Shown here piece by piece: positions 1 to 5,923 of a stretch of 6,257 bases of DNA; position 1 is the first letter of the stretch, and the number at the start of each line of letters is the position of its first letter. The position numbers were made by a program, and so were the translations under genes. The DNA comes from JAKPKF01 sp964536135 (GTDB taxonomy: Bacteria; Patescibacteriota; Dojkabacteria; SC72). The notes under the pieces are model-generated. The model was given only the letters and a program-made list of their open reading frames with translations, ran no database searches and had not been told where the DNA came from. The stretch covers positions 1 to 6,257 of the forward strand of contig CAZHVM010000014.1 in assembly GCA_964536135.1 (NCBI GenBank), given 5' to 3'.

Positions 1-77
1 TGGATGAAGGGAAGGTATTGGATGAGAAGATAAAGGAGAGTTTAAAAGAGGTTGGGTTTGATATGGAGAAGATATAA
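1..77 (+). CDS. hsdM: C-terminal end of type I DNA methyltransferase subunit (partial, 5' end outside window)
   Basis: Only the last 24 codons and a TAA stop (75-77) are visible, in the frame beginning at base 3. They encode a charged helical tail ending in residues LKEVGFDMEKI. A charged helix ending in a 'L-K-E-x-G' type motif is common at the C-terminus of HsdM, which transfers a methyl group from S-adenosylmethionine to adenine in the target chosen by HsdS. No catalytic motif (such as NPPF/Y) lies within the window, so the call rests on the short tail and on the downstream hsdS and hsdR in the same orientation. The stretch is compositionally odd: bases 1-87 contain no cytosine at all. Other proteins with a charged helical tail cannot be excluded. 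Confidence 0.62.
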   Translation, partial: DEGKVLDEKIKESLKEVGFDMEKI

Positions 78-97
78 ATTTAATTTGCTTATATATT

Positions 98-490
98 ATG
101 TCAAATTATGAAACAGAACAATTATCAGCATTATTAGAGCATTTGATTGATCAGTGTGGGCATAAGACTGATAAGTTGATACAAGGCTTGATAGAAAATT
201 TAACCGAATACTTTGTAGGTGAAGATGCCCAGCAAGAGGGAAACAAAATCTTTTTAATAAACTTAGATTACGATTTTCAATTCAAAAAAATTGGTGTTAT
301 AGAAATTTACGAGGAAGGCGACATTCAAGGGAGTTTTCCTTCCCAAAGAATAGAAGCTTTGAAGCAATACAAAAAAGATAACTATCTAGAGTTTGCATTC
401 TTAATAGCCTTCAATACTAATAATCATATTTTGATTAGGGAAGTTGATGATAACAAAATAAATTTTTTGGATTTAGATTACAATACGTAA
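98..490 (+). CDS. Hypothetical protein, 130 aa, embedded between hsdM and hsdS
   Basis: I do not recognise this protein. It starts 20 bases after the upstream stop and ends one base before the next ATG, so it belongs to the operon. It is acidic and soluble, with no signal peptide or membrane segment. The N-terminal 45 residues look helical. From about residue 50 the pattern alternates hydrophobic and charged residues (IFLINLDYDF, IGVIEIYEEGD, then FAFLIAFNTNNHILIREV), which suggests a small alpha/beta fold with a central sheet. The 'IGVIEIYEEGD' strand followed by a helix and a second strand faintly recalls a PD-(D/E)xK nuclease core, but the expected lysine is absent and I do not claim that. 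It could be a regulator, partner or immunity protein for the two following genes; this is position-based inference only. The ATG at 98 has no Shine-Dalgarno; an A/T-rich stretch precedes it. Confidence 0.8.
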   Translation: MSNYETEQLSALLEHLIDQCGHKTDKLIQGLIENLTEYFVGEDAQQEGNKIFLINLDYDFQFKKIGVIEIYEEGDIQGSFPSQRIEALKQYKKDNYLEFAFLIAFNTNNHILIREVDDNKINFLDLDYNT

Positions 491-491
491 A

Positions 492-1295
492 ATGGGAAGA
501 ACAAATCTCACAGAAAATCTAATTGTTTTGTATAAAAAGCTTACAGATCTGATTGAGAAGGATTTTGATCTGAAAGTAAAGAAAGGCTTAAAACCAACAA
601 AAAAGAATTTGCAAAAAGTTTACACTCAAATGGTTGTTGCTGATATACAGAGCCATTCAAAAGCAATTATCTGCCTATTTGAATCATGGCTTGAAAGTAC
701 AACTTTATTACATAGCAGGAAAATATTAGAAATATATCTACAAACACGACTAATCAAAAAATTAAATTCTCAAGAGACATATAAGAACTTCTTTGAATTT
801 TCCGATTTTAGCATTCAAAAGCATTTAGAAGAGCTACTCGAGGATAAGGATGTAATAGATAAAGAATTTAAGGAAATGATTAATGAGATACTTCAAGAGC
901 ACAAGCATAATAATACTGAGCCGAATTACAACAATTCTTTAATCAAAGTAAAAAAAGACTTTCACAAAGAGTTTCCAAATGATAAGCAACCCACAAACGA
1001 TCCTATTTGGTGGTTAGGATATTCCCCAAAAAAACTTGCAGGCCTTTTTAAAGATGGTGCAAAAGAAGTTTTTTTAAAAACATATAAGATAAGTAGTGAG
1101 AGTTCACATCCAACATTTGCTGGATACTATGATAATGTCTTTAAAAATAGATCTCACGAAAGCCCCCTCGTGAATGGAATACATATGAGCATTTGGACAT
1201 TACAGTTACTTACCTACGATCAAAATATACAAGATAAATTAGCCAGCTTACTAAAAGAGCTTAATGAATTACTCGAAAATAAGAAAAATGACTAA
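492..1295 (+). CDS. DUF5677-like helical protein, 267 aa
   Basis: A soluble, strongly helical, lysine-rich protein with features of the DUF5677 family, whose function is not established. What I see: residues 66-100 hold a helix with 'SRKILE' (R76 and E80), as in the family's conserved R-x3-E helix. Further on there is a 'WWLGYS' segment (W173, W174), then a helix ending in 'Y-x-I-S-S-E-S-S-H-P' (Y198, H206), like the family's 'YxxxSxxxHP' signature. The order and spacing fit a complete single-domain member. No membrane segment is visible. DUF5677 proteins occur in defence-rich neighbourhoods, and the paired Arg/His residues on helices raise the possibility of a distant HEPN-type RNase fold; that is inference. 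The gene begins one base after the previous stop, and its 3' end overlaps the next gene's likely start by 8 bases, pointing to co-expression with the HEPN-like protein downstream. Confidence 0.7.
   Translation: MGRTNLTENLIVLYKKLTDLIEKDFDLKVKKGLKPTKKNLQKVYTQMVVADIQSHSKAIICLFESWLESTTLLHSRKILEIYLQTRLIKKLNSQETYKNFFEFSDFSIQKHLEELLEDKDVIDKEFKEMINEILQEHKHNNTEPNYNNSLIKVKKDFHKEFPNDKQPTNDPIWWLGYSPKKLAGLFKDGAKEVFLKTYKISSESSHPTFAGYYDNVFKNRSHESPLVNGIHMSIWTLQLLTYDQNIQDKLASLLKELNELLENKKND
1288..1295 (+). other. Stop/start overlap between DUF5677-like and HEPN-like genes
   Basis: The eight bases ATGACTAA hold the likely start of the HEPN-like gene and the TAA stop of the DUF5677-like gene in another frame. 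No Shine-Dalgarno precedes the ATG; the upstream bases are A-rich. This suggests translation of the second gene by ribosomes finishing the first and supports treating the two as a unit. Confidence 0.6.
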
Positions 1296-1839
1296 AATCA
1301 CAGATCAAATACAACAAATACTTGAAAGATGGTTGTTTATGGCTAGATACAGCAAAAAGTACAAATACTTATACAATAAAAAGAAAGAAGCTTCGAGGGC
1401 ACAATACTCAAAATTCGCAAACAGAACTATAATAATCATGCAAAATGTCCTTTACGCCCAAGAATCCATTTTGTGCTTAAAAACACTGTTTAGCAAAAAT
1501 ACGGATGAAGCATGTTTCAATGCCTTATTGAAAGATAAACATACCAGTAACAAGTATACTGAATATAAGGTTTTAGAAGACGAATATAATTCAACCACTT
1601 TAAATGCTTTTAGAGATAAAATAATCGCACATAAAGATTCAAAAAATATCGGTGATCCAATAACAGCATATTTTGGTCCAATTGAAGATAAATGGTTGGA
1701 TAAAATAATATACTTTTATGAAGAACTAAATACATTTCTACATAAGAACTTTGATGTGATAGAGAATGATCTTTTTGAGTCTTGGTATAAGAAATCTTTT
1801 AATTATTTATATAAGAAACTAGATCAAGATGATGAATGA
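1288..1839 (+). CDS. HEPN-domain protein, AbiU2-like (putative abortive-infection RNase), 183 aa
   Basis: A small all-helical basic protein carrying 'FRDKIIAHKD' at residues 108-117. This matches the HEPN R-x4-6-H signature, with R109 and H115 separated by five residues, and the 'R(D/N)K-x-x-AH-x-D' form seen in AbiU2-like proteins. HEPN proteins of this kind are usually metal-independent RNases of toxin-antitoxin or abortive-infection systems, with R and H as active-site residues. No MNT nucleotidyltransferase antitoxin is adjacent; the DUF5677-like gene upstream is the closest candidate partner. I place the start at 1288, giving an 8-base overlap (ATGACTAA) with the previous gene. An in-frame ATG at 1264 would add eight residues and deepen the overlap to 32 bases, which is less likely. 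The 3' end overlaps hsdS. Family assignment rests on the one motif plus helical character. Confidence 0.68.
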   Translation: MTKITDQIQQILERWLFMARYSKKYKYLYNKKKEASRAQYSKFANRTIIIMQNVLYAQESILCLKTLFSKNTDEACFNALLKDKHTSNKYTEYKVLEDEYNSTTLNAFRDKIIAHKDSKNIGDPITAYFGPIEDKWLDKIIYFYEELNTFLHKNFDVIENDLFESWYKKSFNYLYKKLDQDDE

Positions 1840-3043
1840 ATATAAAACAGTAAAACTTGGGAACGTACTTAATATACAGTCTAGTTCTCGTATCTTTGAA
1901 AGAGAGTATGTTAGCGAGGGAATTCCTTTCTATAGATCTAAAGAAATAATTGAAAAACACAAGGGAAATGATGTTTCAACAAGCCTTTTCATCTCGGAGG
2001 AAAGGTTTAATAAAATCAAACAAGCCTACTCTGTTCCCAGAGATGGAGATATATTACTAACTTCAGTAGGAACTATTGGCATACCATATTTAGTAAGAGA
2101 AAATGAAAGATTTTACTTCAAAGATGGAAATTTGACATGGTTTAACAACTTTTCAGACCAAATAAATAATCAATATTTCTACTATTGGTTACTAAGTGAA
2201 GCTGGGAAAGAAGCACTAAATTCAATCCTGATTGGTACAACACAAAAAGCTCTAACCATCAAAGATTTAAAAACTTTAGAACTTTCTCTCCCTCCCCTCC
2301 CCGAACAACATCGTATATCTAATATATTATCTTCCTTTGATAACAAGATAGAACTATTAAGAAAAGAAAATAATATATTAGAAGATATAGCACAAAGTAT
2401 ATTTAAAGAATGGTTTGTTAAATATAACTTCCCTAATAAAGATGGTAAACCATATAGAGATAATAATGGAAAGATGATAGATAGTGAATTAGGATTAATA
2501 CCTGAAGGATGGAGAGTGGTTTCTTTAACAGACATTGCAGATTTTGTTAATGGACTTCCGATGCAAAAGTATCGCCCAAAAGAAGGAGAGGCTTTTCTAC
2601 CTGTCATAAAGATCAAGGAATTAAACAGTGGATATTCTAAAGATACGGAGAAAGCTAGAGCAGACTTAGATGAAAAATATGTCGTAAAACCAGGAGAGGT
2701 TGTCTTCTCTTGGTCTGGAAGTATAGGAATGGATATATGGAGATACTCAAAAGGAGCATTGAACCAGCATTTATTCAAAGTCACTTCAAAAGATTATCCT
2801 AAATGGTTTTATTATTACTGGATTAAGCATTATTTACCAGAATTTAAACAAATAGCAGAAGGAAAAGCAACAACAATGGGACATATACAAAGAGGACACC
2901 TCATCTCTGCATTAGTTGCAATTCCAAGAGAATTCCAGAATATTCCTACAATCACAGAGACGTTTAATAAGAGTATTGAACTTAGTAAAGAAATCGAAAC
3001 ACTATCGAAAGCAAAATCTATTCTACTTACAAAGTTAATATGA
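1829..3043 (+). CDS. hsdS: Type I restriction-modification specificity subunit HsdS, 404 aa
   Basis: HsdS recognises the split DNA target for both methylation and restriction. The two-fold architecture is complete. The first target-recognition domain spans about residues 1-160 and ends in 'LSLPPLPEQ' (152-160). A central helical spacer (163-200) leads into 'EWFVKYNFP' (194-202), followed by the typical linker to 'LGLIPEGW' (221-228). The second recognition domain spans about 226-366 and ends in 'VAIPRE' (363-368), and a C-terminal spacer helix runs to residue 404. The half-subunit pseudo-repeat is visible: 'GDILLTSVGTIG' (73-84) matches 'GEVVFSWSGSIG' (289-300). Length is normal and no frameshift or truncation is seen. 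ATGs at 1829 and 1832 are both possible starts, overlapping the upstream gene by 11 or 8 bases. The stop overlaps the next start as ATGA. The target sequence cannot be read from the protein by eye. Confidence 0.96.
   Translation: MMNEYKTVKLGNVLNIQSSSRIFEREYVSEGIPFYRSKEIIEKHKGNDVSTSLFISEERFNKIKQAYSVPRDGDILLTSVGTIGIPYLVRENERFYFKDGNLTWFNNFSDQINNQYFYYWLLSEAGKEALNSILIGTTQKALTIKDLKTLELSLPPLPEQHRISNILSSFDNKIELLRKENNILEDIAQSIFKEWFVKYNFPNKDGKPYRDNNGKMIDSELGLIPEGWRVVSLTDIADFVNGLPMQKYRPKEGEAFLPVIKIKELNSGYSKDTEKARADLDEKYVVKPGEVVFSWSGSIGMDIWRYSKGALNQHLFKVTSKDYPKWFYYYWIKHYLPEFKQIAEGKATTMGHIQRGHLISALVAIPREFQNIPTITETFNKSIELSKEIETLSKAKSILLTKLI
3040..3043 (+). other. ATGA stop/start overlap between hsdS and the OLD-TOPRIM gene
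   Basis: The four bases ATGA contain the start of the ATPase-TOPRIM gene and the TGA stop of hsdS. Such overlaps are typical of translational coupling. It ties production of the added nuclease to production of HsdS and leaves no room for a separate leader or ribosome site. Confidence 0.75.
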
Positions 3044-4701
3044 AACCAAGAATCTGGATTGATAAAATAAAATTCAATACTAACGAGGAATTGAAATGTC
3101 AGAAAGACAGCATTAATATTTTTGTTGGAGCGAATAATTCGGGGAAAAGCAGAACATTAAAAGATTTAGAGCAACTGATATTGACTGACAATGGATCTAC
3201 AATAGTGGTGAAGAACATTTCACTGAAGAAAAATGGCTCTTCGAAAGAGTATCTTAATTTTATTAAGTCAATTTCAAAATTACAAAGCAATCCTCAATCT
3301 ACTAGCCCTACATATGAAGGATATAAATACAGTATTTACGAGGATTATATTGTGCAAAATTGGGATAACCCAACCAATGGCTTAATCCAGGCAGGAACAT
3401 CTATTGCTTTATCTATTAATACGGTTGATAGAATAACTAGCAGCCACGCGCCAGAAGCTATTAATAACCTCATTCAACCTCCTAGGCATCCCATTCACCT
3501 ACTTGCAGGAAATGATAAATTGAAGGATTTACTCGATAAATATTTCTTTGAGGCATTTAAAGAACATTTATCAATTAACTATGGTGCTGGGAATATAATA
3601 CCATTACATGTGGGGAAAAAGATCGAGTTACGCTCCAAAGAAAATCCTTTATCTACAGCATATTTAACACGAATCACAGAATTACCAATTATAGAAAATC
3701 AAGGAGACGGCATGAATGCTTTTGTTGGTATATTGCTAGGACTACTTTGCACTCCTCAACAAATCATCTTCATAGACGAGCCGGAAGCATTTTTACACCC
3801 TCCACAGGCTCAGCTATTAGGGCGAATTATTGCAACTGAGAAATTTGGCAAACAGGTATTTATTGCCACACATAGTCAAGAGTTTCTTCTAGGTCTTTTA
3901 GAAGGAAATAAGCAAGTTTCTGTCACAAGACTTAATAGAAAAGATAATCTTAATCACATTGTAGATCTAAATGAAGAAAGAATTAATACCTTATGGAACA
4001 AACCTTTACTTAGATATAGTAATATCCTAAGTGGCTTGTTCTACAATGAAGTCTGGGTATGTGAAAGCGAAGGAGATAGCATGTTTTATAGACACCTTCT
4101 TGGCAATACCAGAAATGACATATTCTTCACAAACTGCAATGGGAAAGGAAGGTTTAAGGAAGCCATCGAAGCACTTTCCGCTACTGGAGTAAAAGTAAAA
4201 ATCATTTCAGATATTGATATTCTCATGGATAGAGGAACATTTAAAAATACATATACCGCTTTAGGTGGAGACTATACTCAAATTGTCCCGTTATTTAATG
4301 AAGTTACTCAATTCTTAAAGGATAAACTTCCACACCCTAAAAGAAATATCCTTTCGGATCTTCTTGCACCTATAATTGATAATAAAGATGAATTCTTAGG
4401 GGCTGAGGATTCAAAGCTACTAGGACGAATTGGAAACCAAATCAAAATTACAAATTCTTTAAAGCAAATCGGCTTTAGTATATTCGAGAAGAGTGTTGTA
4501 CAAGATAAATTTCAGGAGTTAAATGATCAATTAAAGAAAAATGGTCTATTCATAGTTCCAGAAGGAGAGCTTGAATCATTTGATAAAGCCATTAGTGACC
4601 ATGGACCAGCATGGTGCGAGAAAGCGGTATTAAAATATGACTCTAATCCAAAGTCTTTTTCTAAAGCATCCCAATTCATCAAAGAATTACAAAAATTTTA
4701 A
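3040..4701 (+). CDS. OLD-type AAA ATPase with C-terminal TOPRIM nuclease domain, 553 aa
   Basis: An ABC/SMC-like ATPase fused to a TOPRIM domain, the plan of OLD-family (overcoming lysogenization defect) nucleases. ATPase motifs in order: Walker A 'GANNSGKS' (30-37, K36), a signature-like 'NQGDGMN' (220-226), Walker B 'IIFIDEPEAFLHP' (242-254, D246/E247) and H-loop 'ATHS' (276-279, H278). The TOPRIM part begins at 'VCESEGDSMFY' (340-350): E342 and D346 occupy the usual E-G-x-x-D places, but the glycine is S343. 'SDIDIL' (390-395) supplies the D-x-D pair D391/D393. Near the end are 'PEGELE' (507-512) and 'HGPAW' (521-525), as in the C-termini of OLD-like ATP-dependent nucleases. Such proteins cut DNA with metal ions under ATP control, and several act in phage defence (GajA of Gabija, the Eco8 retron effector). 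No UvrD-type GajB follows; a KAP NTPase does. The start overlaps the hsdS stop as ATGA. Confidence 0.87.
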   Translation: MKPRIWIDKIKFNTNEELKCQKDSINIFVGANNSGKSRTLKDLEQLILTDNGSTIVVKNISLKKNGSSKEYLNFIKSISKLQSNPQSTSPTYEGYKYSIYEDYIVQNWDNPTNGLIQAGTSIALSINTVDRITSSHAPEAINNLIQPPRHPIHLLAGNDKLKDLLDKYFFEAFKEHLSINYGAGNIIPLHVGKKIELRSKENPLSTAYLTRITELPIIENQGDGMNAFVGILLGLLCTPQQIIFIDEPEAFLHPPQAQLLGRIIATEKFGKQVFIATHSQEFLLGLLEGNKQVSVTRLNRKDNLNHIVDLNEERINTLWNKPLLRYSNILSGLFYNEVWVCESEGDSMFYRHLLGNTRNDIFFTNCNGKGRFKEAIEALSATGVKVKIISDIDILMDRGTFKNTYTALGGDYTQIVPLFNEVTQFLKDKLPHPKRNILSDLLAPIIDNKDEFLGAEDSKLLGRIGNQIKITNSLKQIGFSIFEKSVVQDKFQELNDQLKKNGLFIVPEGELESFDKAISDHGPAWCEKAVLKYDSNPKSFSKASQFIKELQKF

Positions 4702-4711
4702 TAATAAAATT

Positions 4712-5917
4712 ATGTATGGATTTTTAAAAAACGAAAATGTATTAGATGAAGTATATCAAGTAGAAGATCTTTTTGATTTAACAACTGAAAAAGAAAGAAT
4801 TAAGTTAAAACTGGATCAAATAACCCAACCAAGTACGATTGGTTTAATAGGAGATTACGGAATAGGAAAAAGTACAATATTATGGCAGCTTGAAAGACAA
4901 GCCGATAAAGATACCGAAAACTGGTTTGTATTTGATGCATGGAAATACCCTGATAGAAAAGAGCTTTGGGAGAATTTCATCATTGATTTTGCTAAACATA
5001 TTGCAGGGCAAGCATTGGAAAAAGCAACTAATGCAAAATTGGCAAAAAAAGATTTCAAAAAAGAATTAACAAAGAAGCTCCTTAAAGATTTAAAAATCTT
5101 TCCTGATTCCATAGGATATTTATTAGATTATCTCTCAGGAGAAAGAATATCTTTAGATAGCTACTTGGAAGTTCTAGCCGATATCATAGAAAATTACCCC
5201 AAGAATCTATTTATAGTGCTAGAAGATATTGATCGTTCTGGAGATCATGGAAAGTATTTCCTTGAGACATTGAAATATTTTCTCTTTAGCCATCATTATG
5301 AAAAGAAAGTTATATTCATTGTCCCAGTTGCCACACAAACTTATGATAGAGAATCGTGTAAAAAGTCCTATATCAAGAGCCTAAATTATACAATGAGCTA
5401 TGAACCCAAATACAAAGATTTCACAAATTTTCTAGAATTCATAATAGATGAATCCCTACTATCAGAGACAAATCGTAAACATCGTCTTGAGCAGTTTATC
5501 AGGCACTTCTGTAAAAAGAATAGCATTACAATTCGAGAGTTAAAGCTTATATTAAGAGATGCAAACCAAAGATACATCGAATTAAAAAGAATAGAGCCTC
5601 AGATTGATTGGGAAACTACAATATGCGTTGAATGTATGAAAAAAGAGAAGACAGGTGAAATAAGTACATATAAATATTCAAAAAATGCGAAGAAGATTAA
5701 TAGCGATACCTTGTACGCTGCACATATCTATGCAATAGCATTAGGTGTTGGATCCATAGTTCGTAATGAAAGAGACAAAGAAGTAATAAGTTACCCTAAC
5801 GCTTCTGTACAAATATTTGATTGGAATGAACCTTGTAATAAGGACTACCTTGGCACACCATATATTGCAGGAGACTATGAAAAGAAATTAATTATTTTGA
5901 GTAAATATTTTGTATAA
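4712..5917 (+). CDS. KAP-family P-loop NTPase, 401 aa, soluble form
   Basis: A STAND-related P-loop NTPase of the KAP type. Walker A is 'GDYGIGKST' (47-55, K53). It is followed by the family's characteristic 'FDAWKYPDRKELW' (74-86), which matches the KAP 'W-x-Y' element. Walker B is 'LFIVLEDIDR' (166-175), with E171/D172 and D174. 'KKVIFIVPVA' (198-207) is the next core strand, followed by a 'KSLNY' segment like the K-x-x-x-Y region of KAP proteins. KAP NTPases often carry membrane helices within the domain; I see none here, so this looks cytosolic. The C-terminal 150 residues (with 'CVEC') are unassigned and could be the sensor or partner-binding part. The start is set at 4712, ten bases after the upstream stop. 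An in-frame ATG at 4637 would add 25 non-family residues inside the previous gene. The neighbours suggest a defence role, which is inferred. Confidence 0.83.
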   Translation: MYGFLKNENVLDEVYQVEDLFDLTTEKERIKLKLDQITQPSTIGLIGDYGIGKSTILWQLERQADKDTENWFVFDAWKYPDRKELWENFIIDFAKHIAGQALEKATNAKLAKKDFKKELTKKLLKDLKIFPDSIGYLLDYLSGERISLDSYLEVLADIIENYPKNLFIVLEDIDRSGDHGKYFLETLKYFLFSHHYEKKVIFIVPVATQTYDRESCKKSYIKSLNYTMSYEPKYKDFTNFLEFIIDESLLSETNRKHRLEQFIRHFCKKNSITIRELKLILRDANQRYIELKRIEPQIDWETTICVECMKKEKTGEISTYKYSKNAKKINSDTLYAAHIYAIALGVGSIVRNERDKEVISYPNASVQIFDWNEPCNKDYLGTPYIAGDYEKKLIILSKYFV

Positions 5918-5923
5918 TCAATC

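Noticed and set aside
78..97. Bacteroidota-type promoter (TAnnTTTG) before the first cargo gene
   Set aside because: A TTTG is present at 84-87 but the TA two bases before it is not, and no spaced TTG element is evident. The gap is only 20 bases, so read-through from hsdM is simpler.
98..490. PD-(D/E)xK nuclease core in the 130-residue protein
   Set aside because: The strand-helix pattern around 'VIEIYEEGD' is suggestive, but the lysine of the E-x-K element is missing and no upstream aspartate is convincingly placed.
2182..2784. Long open frame of 200 codons on the - strand inside hsdS
   Set aside because: It lies wholly opposite a well-supported hsdS with two recognisable domains. Its translation is serine- and leucine-rich with no family motif, as expected for an antisense shadow.
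3040..4701. RloC/PrrC-type anticodon nuclease, often linked to type I R-M loci
   Set aside because: There is no long coiled coil or zinc hook between Walker A and Walker B, and the C-terminus has TOPRIM motifs instead of an anticodon-nuclease region.
4637..4711. Upstream in-frame ATG extending the KAP gene by 25 codons
   Set aside because: The extension overlaps the conserved C-terminus of the OLD-TOPRIM gene by 65 bases, and the added residues do not resemble a KAP N-terminus. ATG 4712 gives a normal ten-base gap.
3040..5917. Gabija or PARIS system
   Set aside because: The gene after the ATPase-TOPRIM protein has KAP motifs, not UvrD helicase motifs, which argues against Gabija. For PARIS, the TOPRIM part is fused and its C-terminus (GELE, HGPAW) looks OLD-like and not like DUF4435.
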